Source: Thaumarchaeota archaeon 13_1_40CM_4_38_7 (GTDB lineage Archaea > Thermoproteota > Nitrososphaeria > Nitrososphaerales > Nitrosopumilaceae). From it: 39,797 nt of DNA. The notes beneath the pieces were generated by a model. That model saw only the letters and a program-made list of their open reading frames with translations, was not told the origin of the DNA and made no database searches. The translations under genes and the position numbers were made by a program. The stretch covers positions 1-39,797 of the forward strand of contig MNFB01000046.1 in NCBI GenBank assembly GCA_001917995.1, written 5' to 3'. Of the stretch, positions 23,336 to 30,307 are shown one piece after another. Each line of letters starts with the position of its first letter. Positions within the stretch are counted from its first letter, which is position 1.

Positions 23336-23458
23336 CCCACGCTAGCTCAGCCTGGTAGAGCTTCCGGCTGTAGTGGTTGGCCACAGGCTAACTGATATCA
23401 GCCTATCAGGCTTACAGATACCGGAGTGTCGCAGGTTCAACTCCTGCGCGTGGGACCA
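23336..23458 (+). tRNA. tRNA-Tyr (GTA), intron-containing, CCA encoded
   Basis: Acceptor stem CCCACGC (23336-23342) pairs with GCGTGGG (23448-23454); the discriminator is A at 23455 and CCA follows in the genome. The D arm is GCTC/GAGC. The anticodon stem TCCGG (23363-23367) pairs with CCGGA (23421-23425). The loop reads CTGTAG before an intron and A after it, giving anticodon GTA at 23370-23372. The T arm is GCAGG-TTCAACT-CCTGC. The C1-G72 pair and A73 are archaeal tyrosine identity elements. A 46-nt intron interrupts the loop between positions 37 and 38. Confidence 0.95.
23374..23419 (+). other. tRNA-Tyr intron (canonical 37/38 position)
   Basis: Exon CTGT (positions 32-35) pairs with ACAG (23414-23417) of the intron. 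This leaves 3-nt bulges AGT on the 5' side and ATA on the 3' side, with cuts after the second base of each, as expected for the bulge-helix-bulge recognised by the archaeal splicing endonuclease. The intron also contains an internal AGGCT/AGCCT hairpin. The inner flanking helix is weak. Confidence 0.8.
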
Positions 23459-23493
23459 TCATAAAACTCAAAAACACAGCAGTAGAATAGAGT

Positions 23494-24003
23494 TTGTTGT
23501 CAGATGATTCAAAATGGTCCACATTAGATGAAGTCGATCAGAAAATTATTGGCATACTTAACAAGAATGCAAGGACACCATCGAAAGAAATTGCCTCTGA
23601 ATTAAGAAATTCTGGTGTTGATGTGTCAGATAGAACCATAAGAAAGAGAATTGAGCGGCTTGAGAAAAACGGAATCATCAGAGGCTACAAGGCAGTCCTT
23701 AGTAGTGTATCAGAAGTTGATCAATTCGAAGCATTGTTTGTCAAGTTAAAGATAACAAGATCTGTTGATACCATAATAGAAACTATAAAAAATTTCGTGA
23801 AAACCATTCCAAACTATCTCTTTGTAGCAACAATTGAAGGTGATTGGAATATGATAATAGTCATGAGAGTAGAAGAGCCTGGGAAAAATCCAACATCTAA
23901 AATAATTGAAAAATTCTCAGATCAAATACTAGATTACAAAATAAACAGTATCAAAATAAACGATGTAAATCTCTTAAATATGTCGTTGTTACTACTTACC
24001 TGA
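23494..24003 (+). CDS. Lrp/AsnC-family transcriptional regulator
   Basis: A 169-residue regulator. The N-terminal AsnC-type winged HTH is clear: LDEVDQKIIGILNKNARTPS, then KEIASELRNSGVDVSDRTIR and KRIERLEKNGIIRGYKAVLS. The C-terminal ~95 residues have the alpha/beta RAM-like ligand-binding layout (VDQFEALFVKLKITRSVDTI, YLFVATIEGDWNMIIVMRV). Ligand and targets are unknown. The start is TTG at 23494, with a second TTG next to it; an ATAAAAC element at about 23461 fits leaderless transcription. The gene follows tRNA-Tyr and its 3' end overlaps the converging TPR-receiver gene by 8 nt. Confidence 0.86.
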   Translation: MLSDDSKWSTLDEVDQKIIGILNKNARTPSKEIASELRNSGVDVSDRTIRKRIERLEKNGIIRGYKAVLSSVSEVDQFEALFVKLKITRSVDTIIETIKNFVKTIPNYLFVATIEGDWNMIIVMRVEEPGKNPTSKIIEKFSDQILDYKINSIKINDVNLLNMSLLLLT

Positions 24004-24742
24004 TTTCACTTAGCTTTGCAGTATCAAGTGCGTTTTTGAGTTCGTTTATAGTAAATGGTTTTTGAACAAACGCCGCAGACCCAATTCCTATTGTTTTTCT
24101 TACTCTAGGTGCGGTCTTTTCGTCTGCTGTTATCAGAATAATTGAAAGGCTAGGTTTTGATTCTAGTAATTTTGTTGCTACAACATCTCCCGTTATGTCT
24201 GGCAGGTCCATATCAAGTAACACGATTGGATTTTGTCCTGATTTGATTAATTCTGTAATTATGTCAAGAGCTCCTTTTCCATCCGAAGCTGTTTTGATAT
24301 TATCATAACCCAAGTATTGAAGAAAACTTGTGACTCTCATTAGTATGGCAGGGCTATCATCAACAGCCACAATTGTCCTCTTTTCCTCCGCGGGTTTGAG
24401 TATGTACTTTTTGGCTTGTTCAAACATCTTCATTGCTTCTTCGTATTGGCCTACTTTGAGATGACATTTGGCGGCACATCTATATGCATAATTTGCAGTC
24501 TGAGGATCTTTTTTCGCTAATTTTACATAGAAATCTGCAGCCTCCAAGAGTTCCTTTTTTGGGTCTTTTCCTTGCTTTACTTTACACGCTGAAGCCAAGA
24601 TTAGATAAAGGCCTGCCTTGAAATTGTAATTTTTCATTTCTTTTTGTGCTAAAGACATGAACAGATTATGAGCTGCAATATTTTGATCATTTCTTAGGTA
24701 AGTACAAGCTAAATCAAATTTCTCAAGTTCCTTATTCAACAC
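23996..24742 (-). CDS. TPR-like domain fused to a response-regulator receiver domain
   Basis: A 248-residue protein with an unusual domain order. Residues 1-~115 are helical repeats resembling TPR/SNAP-type units (NIAAHNLFMSLAQKEMKNYN, ANYAYRCAAKCHLKVGQYEE, AMKMFEQAKKY). Residues ~118-245 form a receiver domain: TIVAVDDSPAILMRV with the acidic pair, PIVLLDMDLPDITGD with the phospho-acceptor Asp, ILITADE with the Thr switch, and FVQKPF with the conserved Lys. There is no DNA-binding or enzymatic output, so the helical part probably mediates protein-protein contacts. No histidine kinase is encoded nearby. The GTG start has a TATA box 25 nt upstream. Confidence 0.85.
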   Translation of the reverse strand: MLNKELEKFDLACTYLRNDQNIAAHNLFMSLAQKEMKNYNFKAGLYLILASACKVKQGKDPKKELLEAADFYVKLAKKDPQTANYAYRCAAKCHLKVGQYEEAMKMFEQAKKYILKPAEEKRTIVAVDDSPAILMRVTSFLQYLGYDNIKTASDGKGALDIITELIKSGQNPIVLLDMDLPDITGDVVATKLLESKPSLSIILITADEKTAPRVRKTIGIGSAAFVQKPFTINELKNALDTAKLSEIR

Positions 24743-24762
24743 ACACCAGTATATTGTGATAT

Positions 24763-24770
24763 CTTATATT
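24763..24770 (-). promoter_or_regulatory. TATA box of the TPR-receiver gene
   Basis: Minus-strand AATATAAG is centred 25 nt before the GTG start at 24742. It is part of a divergent promoter region shared with scpA. Confidence 0.65.
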
Positions 24771-24835
24771 GTTTAGTACAATTTTTGAAGTAAAATTCTT
24801 GACTTGTGCTAACAAAAGAATAGAGCAATCAGATA

Positions 24836-24843
24836 TTATAAAC
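24836..24843 (+). promoter_or_regulatory. TATA box of scpA
   Basis: TTATAAAC is centred 25 nt before the GTG start at 24864, the same sequence as the aroC TATA box, and supports leaderless transcription. Confidence 0.7.
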
Positions 24844-24863
24844 AAAAACAACGAAAATACATA

Positions 24864-25523
24864 GTGAGTCAAGAAAATAGCGATATTGGAATTTCTCAGC
24901 CGCCTGTAAACATCCTTTTTGGCCCACTTGATGTATCCAAGAAGGATGTTTGGAGCATAGACATAGTACGTATTCTTGAAATTTTGGTTAAAGTACTCAA
25001 TCAAACAGACAAAAAAGACCTCAGAGTAGCTGGAATTGCTGCTCTATCATCTGCGATGATTCACAGGATGAAAGTCGAAAGCATATTTGCATTGCAAAAA
25101 GCAGCCATGGAAAAAAGACCACTCAACCAGAGAGAAGACATAGATATTCAACTAATTAACATGCCATATAGACACGAATCCACTTATCCAGTTACGCTAG
25201 ATGAATTATTGACCGTACTTGAAAACTTGATCGGAACTATAGCAAACCCCCGTTCAAGTCGACGCCAACTTGAATTTGAGCCTGTAGAAGCTCCTAATTT
25301 TGATGATTATTTCATTTCTCTTGAAAAAATAATAGGTCAATACGAGGAACTGATCATAAACAAGATAAGGCCTACTGGCTATGGTTCCTTTAGAAATATC
25401 GTCTCTGGTTTGGAGTTAATAGATGTGATACGATGCTTTTTTGCCATTCTCTTTTTAGCAAGAGATGCAAAAGTAGACCTTGAACAGACCGAAGGCGACA
25501 TTATAGTCTCCATAACAAAATAG
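24864..25523 (+). CDS. scpA: Segregation and condensation protein A (kleisin)
   Basis: A 219-residue ScpA-type kleisin, the protein that bridges SMC heads. It has the N-terminal FGPLDVSKKDVWSIDIVRIL segment (compare the F-x-G-P-L-D-L-L start of ScpA), a central acidic/variable stretch, and a C-terminal winged helix (ELIDVIRCFFAILFLARDAK, then VDLEQTEGDIIVSI). The partner ScpB follows 69 nt downstream with its own TATA box. The start is GTG, supported by TTATAAAC at leaderless spacing. The protein is slightly shorter than bacterial ScpA. Confidence 0.88.
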   Translation: MSQENSDIGISQPPVNILFGPLDVSKKDVWSIDIVRILEILVKVLNQTDKKDLRVAGIAALSSAMIHRMKVESIFALQKAAMEKRPLNQREDIDIQLINMPYRHESTYPVTLDELLTVLENLIGTIANPRSSRRQLEFEPVEAPNFDDYFISLEKIIGQYEELIINKIRPTGYGSFRNIVSGLELIDVIRCFFAILFLARDAKVDLEQTEGDIIVSITK

Positions 25524-25592
25524 AAATTTACAACTGTATCAATAGTCAATAGAGATTTCATTTAAGTACGTTTTATTGCACTTCTCTCTCAG

Positions 25593-26180
25593 ATGGGAAA
25601 GATAGAGGATGACGAAGCTGGCGCTAGGTTAGAGGCTGCCTTATATTCAGCAGGAAGGCCGCTGACCGTTGAAGAGCTAATCAAGGCTTCAGGCACAGAA
25701 TCGAGGACCAAAACCCTTACTCTTATGACAAACCTTGTCAAAAAGGCCAAATCGGTCTTTAAGGCAATAGAGATATCTGCTCTACCAGATGGCTCCTATG
25801 TATTTCAGCTAAGGCCTGAATTTAACACCATAATTCGAAAGTATGCTTCAAAACCTCTTCTGCCAACTGCCACCTTGAAAACGTTATCATACATTGCATA
25901 TATGCAGCCAGTGTCATCAAAAAGATTAGTAGAGGTGCGTGGCTCTGGCGTATATCTACATCTTAGATTACTACAACAATTGGATTACATCGGACATCAA
26001 AATGTTGGAAGACTAAAGATCTACAATACCACAGAAAAATTTCAGAAATACTTTGGCATTCAAGGAGATAAGGATTTGCTAAAACAAAAGCTCTTTACAA
26101 AAGTACGGAGCTCAAACCAACCTACTGTTCAACAACAAACCCCATCACCAGCTGAGTCTATACCACAGCCAAATCAATAA
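25593..26180 (+). CDS. scpB: Segregation and condensation protein B
   Basis: A 195-residue ScpB, a tandem winged-helix protein that binds ScpA in the SMC complex. Family features are RLEAALYSAGRPLTVEELIK, FNTIIRKYASKPLLPTATLK, TLSYIAYMQPVSSKRLVEVR, and GSGVYLHLRLLQQLDYIGH, which is the second winged helix. The C-terminal ~25 residues are Gln/Pro-rich (SNQPTVQQQTPSPAESIPQP) and probably disordered. The ATG start has TTTAAGTA about 29 nt upstream. It is directly downstream of scpA and upstream of S8e. Confidence 0.9.
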   Translation: MGKIEDDEAGARLEAALYSAGRPLTVEELIKASGTESRTKTLTLMTNLVKKAKSVFKAIEISALPDGSYVFQLRPEFNTIIRKYASKPLLPTATLKTLSYIAYMQPVSSKRLVEVRGSGVYLHLRLLQQLDYIGHQNVGRLKIYNTTEKFQKYFGIQGDKDLLKQKLFTKVRSSNQPTVQQQTPSPAESIPQPNQ

Positions 26181-26214
26181 CAAAGATCGAAAAAATGACT
26201 TTGGTGGTAGATAG

Positions 26215-26222
26215 TATAAATT
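26215..26222 (+). promoter_or_regulatory. TATA box of rps8e
   Basis: TATAAATT is centred 27 nt before the S8e ATG at 26245, a strong leaderless promoter for the S8e-SRP19 pair. Confidence 0.7.
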
Positions 26223-26244
26223 AGAGTTACTTTATCGACTGATC

Positions 26245-26625
26245 ATGAAGAAGTCTGTGGAGAATCTTGCAACAAGCAAGATTACTGGTGGTAGAAGATA
26301 TCCTCTAAGAACTAGAAGAAAATATGAAATCGATAGATATTCAGTGGAAACATTACCAGGTGAGCAAGTCACCGTAGTACGTAAAGTGCGAGGAAAAAAT
26401 CGTAAGACTGCACTTAAAACCACAGATTTTGTTAATCTATCAACACCAGATGCCAAAGTAAAGAAAGTAAAAATTCTCAAAGTGTTGAAGAACCCATCAA
26501 ACAACGATTATGAAAGACGCGGTGTTATTTCAAAGGGTGCAATACTAGAAACAGAAGCTGGACAGTGCAAAGTAGTTTCAAGGCCTGGTCAAGATGGAGC
26601 CGTTAATGCAATCTTGATAAAGTGA
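26245..26625 (+). CDS. rps8e: Small ribosomal subunit protein S8e
   Basis: A 126-residue S8e. The N-terminal basic segment SKITGGRRYPLRTRRKYEID matches the family, as do VRKVRGKNRKTALKTTDFVN, NNDYERRGVISKGAILETEA and the ending RPGQDGAVNAILI. Archaeal S8e is this short form, lacking the eukaryotic insertion. The start ATG has a TATA box 27 nt upstream. It is followed after 4 nt by SRP19, an information-processing pairing. Confidence 0.95.
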   Translation: MKKSVENLATSKITGGRRYPLRTRRKYEIDRYSVETLPGEQVTVVRKVRGKNRKTALKTTDFVNLSTPDAKVKKVKILKVLKNPSNNDYERRGVISKGAILETEAGQCKVVSRPGQDGAVNAILIK

Positions 26626-26629
26626 TCAC

Positions 26630-26929
26630 ATGAAAGATTACGAACATGTCGTAATCTGGCTGGATTATTTTAATAAGACACTTTCAAAAAAAATGGGCAG
26701 GAGAGTTTCTCGCGACAAAAGCATATTTGATCCCTCACTAAAAGAATTAATCGATGCCGCAAAGGCTGCAGGTTTTCAACCAACAGAAACAAATGATCAG
26801 GTAAGATTTCCAAGAAGGCCATATGTCAGATCTGGATATATCGTTATACCAAAAGCCCAGCCTAAATCCAAAATAATTTCCATCATTTCAGAAAAGTTGG
26901 TCTCCCGACGAGTGAAGCAATCAAAGTAA
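26630..26929 (+). CDS. srp19: Signal recognition particle protein SRP19
   Basis: A 99-residue SRP19, which binds the tips of 7S RNA helices 6 and 8 and prepares the RNA for SRP54. It shows VVIWLDYFNKTLSKKMGRRV, with the typical W-x-x-Y-x-x and G-R-R-V, and ARRP-like RFPRRPYVRSGYIVIP. The start ATG is 4 nt after the S8e stop, so it belongs to the same transcript. SRP54 is encoded about 5.5 kb away on the other strand. The 7S RNA gene was not recognised in this window. Confidence 0.93.
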   Translation: MKDYEHVVIWLDYFNKTLSKKMGRRVSRDKSIFDPSLKELIDAAKAAGFQPTETNDQVRFPRRPYVRSGYIVIPKAQPKSKIISIISEKLVSRRVKQSK

Positions 26930-27003
26930 ATATCTATTCTAGCTTGGAGCTAAAGTAATTTTGACAGAACTCTATTGATAACAGTATTTTGTTGAGAATC
27001 TAA

Positions 27004-27273
27004 TTGCAGGAGGTAGGTGAAGTTTTGCATCAAGCAAGTAGTGGTAGAGTCATAGTAAGACTAAGTAAACCGTTAAGAGATGGACAACTACTTGTCGATA
27101 ATTTGGGAACCAAAGTTGCCAAAGTTTCAGAAATGATAGGTCCCATTGATGCACCATACGCGTCAGCAATTCCACTTACCAACAATATCAAAAAACATCT
27201 TGGAAAAGCAGTCTATATTGTAGAAGAAACCCCTGCAACAAGACCAAAAAGATTCAGAGGAAGAAAAAGATGA
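27004..27273 (+). CDS. gar1: H/ACA RNP protein GAR1
   Basis: An 89-residue GAR1, a component of the H/ACA box ribonucleoprotein that guides pseudouridylation. It has the six-strand barrel core VGEVLHQASSGRVIVRL, then DGQLLVDNLGTKVAKVSEMI and GPIDAPYASAIPL, and a basic tail (RPKRFRGRKR). The start is TTG at 27004; no ATG or GTG is available before the conserved core. A weak TTGATAACA element lies at about -28. The 3' end overlaps the TFB start by 4 nt (ATGA), a GAR1-TFB arrangement seen in other archaea. Confidence 0.9.
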   Translation: MQEVGEVLHQASSGRVIVRLSKPLRDGQLLVDNLGTKVAKVSEMIGPIDAPYASAIPLTNNIKKHLGKAVYIVEETPATRPKRFRGRKR

Positions 27274-28229
27274 CCATTACAGAACTGCAAACACACTGCC
27301 CAGAATGTCAAGCCGCTTTAATTGATGACATTCATAGTGGCGAAAAGATTTGTTCAGGCTGCGGACTGGTCGCAATGGAACAGATGTCAGATTATGGCCC
27401 AGAATCAAGATCATCAAGTCTTGAAGACAAAATGAAGACAGCAAGGGCAACAGGACAAACCACCTATTCACAACACGACTTGGGAATAAGAACCGAGATT
27501 GCAATAGGAACAAAGGACTTTAGCGGAAAATCAATATCAATTGACATGGCAAATCAGATGTACAATCTACGAAAATGGCAGACTAGGATACGAGTTGCAT
27601 CTCCAAGGGAAAGGAGACTTGCAAATATTTTATCAAAAATTGGAGAGACATGCCAAGTACTTTCACTGCCAAGAAATGTGATCGAATCTGCGTCAATGAT
27701 ATACAGAAATTTTGAAGGTCAGGCAGAAGCAAAAGGCAAGTCTGTTGCATGTATGTCGGCTGCCACAATTTACATGGCATGCAAACAATGCGATGTTGTA
27801 AGATCACTTGATGAGATCTGTGCATCTACAGGTAGTACAAAAGATGAAAAAATGAATGTCAAGCTAACCGCAAAATACTATCGAATGCTTGTCATGGAAC
27901 TTGGTTCAAAGACAGCGCCTGTAGTTACCCTTGAGAAATATATCTCAAAGATTGCAAATCTAGCAAAGCTTGATGTCAGAGTAGAGAGGTTATCTGCCGA
28001 AATAGCAGAGAAAACCGCAGACCATAATCTTGCGGATGGCAAGGCTCCAAATGGGCTTGCTGCTGCCTATCTTTACATAGCTTCAACACTCCTTGGGCAG
28101 AGCGTATTGCAAAGAGATGTCTCAAGCGTAGCAGGGATCACTGAAGTTACTATACGAAACAGATGCAAAGAGATTCTCGGCGCGTACAAGATGAAAATTA
28201 CTTTACGACCACCGTTAGCTAAAAACTAA
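27270..28229 (+). CDS. tfb: Transcription initiation factor B (TFB)
   Basis: A 319-residue TFB, the TFIIB homologue that recruits RNA polymerase to TBP-TATA complexes. The N-terminal zinc ribbon has CPECQAALIDDIHSGEKICS and GCGLVA. The B-reader/linker region contains YGPESRSSS. Two cyclin folds follow: LANILSKIGETCQVLSLPRN with AAATIYMACK-like SAATIYMACKQCDVVRSLDE, and KISKIANL-like repeats ending NGLAAAYLYIASTLLG and GITEVTIRNRCKEIL. Thaumarchaeota usually have several TFBs; which paralogue this is cannot be told. It is translationally coupled to GAR1 and ends in a T-rich terminator. Confidence 0.95.
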   Translation: MTITELQTHCPECQAALIDDIHSGEKICSGCGLVAMEQMSDYGPESRSSSLEDKMKTARATGQTTYSQHDLGIRTEIAIGTKDFSGKSISIDMANQMYNLRKWQTRIRVASPRERRLANILSKIGETCQVLSLPRNVIESASMIYRNFEGQAEAKGKSVACMSAATIYMACKQCDVVRSLDEICASTGSTKDEKMNVKLTAKYYRMLVMELGSKTAPVVTLEKYISKIANLAKLDVRVERLSAEIAEKTADHNLADGKAPNGLAAAYLYIASTLLGQSVLQRDVSSVAGITEVTIRNRCKEILGAYKMKITLRPPLAKN

Positions 28230-28233
28230 CCCC

Positions 28234-28250
28234 TTTTCTTTTTGTTTTAT
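28234..28250 (+). terminator. T-rich terminator after tfb
   Basis: CTTTTCTTTTTGTTTTA directly follows the tfb stop codon. Runs of T on the coding strand are the usual archaeal termination signal; no hairpin is needed and none is seen. Confidence 0.5.
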
Positions 28251-28367
28251 TATTGCAACTATTGTATGATGGAAATTTGATGTTGGTGTAAAACAAGAAC
28301 GTTTTCACCTGTATCTTTCAAAATATTACACATATTCATACAAATAGCTACCGTTTGATGATATGTC

Positions 28368-28727
28368 ATGGCACGCGTAATGATTGCAGACGACTATACT
28401 GAAACCAGGATGTTTTTGCGAGACTTGCTTGTGATATCAAATCACGAAGTAGTTGCTGAAGCAGCTGATGGTCCAGAGGCTGTAGAAAAATTCAAAGCGA
28501 CAAGACCAGATATAGTCTTACTAGATTTAGCAATGCCAAAAATGGATGGTCTGTCAGTTCTAAGGGAAATAAAGAAGATGGATGAAAATGCCAAAGTAAT
28601 TCTGCTTACTGCAAGCGGTAACCTTAAAACAATAAACGAGTGCGTTCAGGCTGGCGCAGTCACCTATATCTTAAAACCCTTTAAGATTGAAGATTTATCA
28701 AATGCAATCAAATCGACCCTCAAGTAA
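28368..28727 (+). CDS. Stand-alone response-regulator receiver (CheY-like)
   Basis: A 119-residue single receiver domain: RVMIADDYTETRMFLRDLL with the acidic pair at residues 8-9, IVLLDLAMPKMDGLSVL with phospho-acceptor Asp53, VILLTASG (Thr switch) and YILKPFKI (conserved Lys). There is no output domain, so it must signal by protein contact, as CheY or Spo0F do. No chemotaxis or histidine kinase genes are in the window. A CATACAAATAG element is centred about 26 nt before the ATG. It is a monocistronic unit bounded by terminators on both sides. Confidence 0.9.
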   Translation: MARVMIADDYTETRMFLRDLLVISNHEVVAEAADGPEAVEKFKATRPDIVLLDLAMPKMDGLSVLREIKKMDENAKVILLTASGNLKTINECVQAGAVTYILKPFKIEDLSNAIKSTLK

Positions 28728-28779
28728 ATTCCGTTCTAATTCCTGAATATACTGAACACGAATTTCCAAAACTAAAATA

Positions 28780-28797
28780 AAAGAAAGACCTTTCTTT
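28780..28797. terminator. Hairpin between converging genes (likely bidirectional terminator)
   Basis: AAAGAAAG and CTTTCTTT are exact inverted repeats around AC, followed by a T-rich stretch before the RHH gene stop. The position between the converging CheY-like and RHH genes fits a shared terminator. Confidence 0.5.
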
Positions 28798-28805
28798 CCT
28801 AATTT

Positions 28806-29078
28806 TTAATTAATCCTTACTCCAAGGATTTTGGCCAATTCATAGCTTGGAAATTCTTTTTGCTGTTGAATAGGTCTTTCGTTTAATTCTCTTGATAATG
28901 CTTGCAGGAGATTTGGCTCTCTTTGTATAGTTCTTTGTTCTTGGTTGATTATCTTCAGTATAGCTTCCCTAATCAGATTAGATGGAGTGCAGCCAATAAT
29001 ATTGCATACATCAAGTAGTATACCATGTTCTTCTTCCGTTAATTTGGTCGATACTACTCTGAAGACCATGGTATACAT
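28806..29078 (-). CDS. Putative ribbon-helix-helix DNA-binding protein
   Basis: Taken from the ATG at 29078 the protein has 90 residues (MYTMVFRVVSTKLTEEEHGI...). FRVVSTKLTEEEHGILLDVC followed by NIIGCTPSNLIREAILKIIN has the RHH pattern: a short strand, a helix, a G-x-[TS]-x-S-x-x-I-R-x-A-I turn-helix. The C-terminal ~45 residues are charged and Gln-rich (LLQALSRELNERPIQQQKEF). The frame opens at 29105 but a TTTAATG element sits at the right distance for the start at 29078; 29069 is also possible. It is probably a small transcription regulator; the target is unknown. The gene is divergent from sufC. Confidence 0.62.
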   Translation of the reverse strand: MYTMVFRVVSTKLTEEEHGILLDVCNIIGCTPSNLIREAILKIINQEQRTIQREPNLLQALSRELNERPIQQQKEFPSYELAKILGVRIN

Positions 29079-29202
29079 ATGTAGGCCGCCATAGATTAGG
29101 TGCATTAAAGTTCAAACTGTTACAGACAACGTTGTTGTGGCTAAAATTGAAGGTGCTAATGTTCAAATCTTTCCTGATTAGATGAAGCTAATTTTTTGTT
29201 GA

Positions 29203-29212
29203 CTTATATATA
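29203..29212 (+). promoter_or_regulatory. TATA box of sufC
   Basis: CTTATATATA is centred 25 nt before the sufC ATG, one of the strongest TATA boxes in the window. Confidence 0.72.
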
Positions 29213-29232
29213 CAAAGGGCTCGATACACTCT

Positions 29233-30018
29233 ATGTCAGTACTTGAGATCAAAGATCTTCACGCCCAAAGAGATGGAAAGGAAATCCTAAGAGGAGTAAA
29301 TCTCAAGACAGGACCTGGCGAAGTTCATGCCATAATGGGTCCAAATGGCTCAGGCAAAAGCACACTTGCTTATACTATTTTAGGACATCCAAAATACCAA
29401 GTTACAAAAGGAAACATCTTACTTGATGGTCAGAGTATTCTCGATCTTTCTGCTGATGAAAGAGCAAAGAAGGGATTGTTTCTGGCATTCCAGTATCCAA
29501 CCGAGGTTTCTGGCGTAGGATATTCGCATTTTCTAAGGACATCTTATAATGTATTAAGCAAATCTCTTGCAGACGAAAAGCGAGAGGTTTTTCTTACAGT
29601 CAGAGAATTTCAAAATTATCTTAAGAAAAATTTAGATCAAGTAGGACTCAAACAGGATTTCTTGGCAAGATATCTAAATGAAGGATTTTCAGGTGGGGAA
29701 AAGAAGAGATCCGAAGTATTGCAAATGGCAGTTCTTCAGCCCAAGATCTCAATTTTAGATGAACCTGACTCTGGTTTAGATATCGATTCTGTTCAAGCAG
29801 TGGCAAAGGCAATTAGTCAGGTTTCAAGAAAGGACGCAACAGTGATTGTAATCACACATTACGCAAGAATTCTCAAGTTTCTTGACAATCTAGACTACGT
29901 ACATGTCATGTCAGAGGGCAAGATTATCAAAGAAGGGCCCAAAGGGCTTGCAGACGAATTAGAACAGAAAGGATATACCTGGCTAGGAATTGAAGATGTC
30001 ACTCACCAAACTAATTAA
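29233..30018 (+). CDS. sufC: Fe-S cluster assembly ATPase SufC
   Basis: A 261-residue ABC-type ATPase of the SUF system. Walker A is IMGPNGSGKSTLAYTILGHP, the Q-loop is FLAFQYPTEVSGVGY, the signature is FSGGEKKRSEVLQMAVLQP and Walker B is ISILDEPDSGLDIDSV. These variants (G-E-K-K-R, E-P-D-S-G-L-D) are specific to SufC. It powers conformational changes of SufB/SufD during cluster assembly. Neither sufB nor sufD is downstream here: a 70-residue gene follows 15 nt later, then a tRNA. It has its own TATA box at leaderless spacing. Confidence 0.94.
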   Translation: MSVLEIKDLHAQRDGKEILRGVNLKTGPGEVHAIMGPNGSGKSTLAYTILGHPKYQVTKGNILLDGQSILDLSADERAKKGLFLAFQYPTEVSGVGYSHFLRTSYNVLSKSLADEKREVFLTVREFQNYLKKNLDQVGLKQDFLARYLNEGFSGGEKKRSEVLQMAVLQPKISILDEPDSGLDIDSVQAVAKAISQVSRKDATVIVITHYARILKFLDNLDYVHVMSEGKIIKEGPKGLADELEQKGYTWLGIEDVTHQTN

Positions 30019-30033
30019 AAAAAGACAATAATA

Positions 30034-30246
30034 GTGTCTAAAAATTCTTACACAGCAAAAGAAACTTTGTTTTTGAAATCACAAGCCATGTTGGAAGATG
30101 CTTTAGCAAAAACAAATGACTTTTACACAACTTGTATGATGTATTTTGATGCGCTAAGAAGGCAAGGAAAGCAAGATTTTGGTTTTGAGGACGAGTTCTT
30201 CTATACAATGCCGGCAATCTCAGAGAAAATAGTCGGTAGTAAATAA
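30034..30246 (+). CDS. 70-residue protein of unknown function, downstream of sufC
   Basis: It begins at a GTG 15 nt after the sufC stop and reads MSKNSYTAKETLFLKSQAML followed by EDALAKTNDFYTTCMMYFDA. It is mostly helical and acidic at the C-terminus (DFGFEDEFFYTMPAISEKIV), with one Cys and no known motif. Tight spacing and common strand suggest co-transcription with sufC, so a role linked to Fe-S assembly is possible but unsupported by sequence. The coding potential looks real: balanced composition and no competing frame. Confidence 0.6.
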   Translation: MSKNSYTAKETLFLKSQAMLEDALAKTNDFYTTCMMYFDALRRQGKQDFGFEDEFFYTMPAISEKIVGSK

Positions 30247-30278
30247 GTAGCGAGTCACGCACATTCTTACGGTTTCAG

Positions 30279-30286
30279 TTATATAT
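30279..30286 (+). promoter_or_regulatory. TATA box of tRNA-Leu
   Basis: TTATATAT is centred about 26 nt before the first base of the tRNA-Leu acceptor stem. Confidence 0.68.
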
Positions 30287-30307
30287 TCAGTGTTTGAATT
30301 TCTCGTT

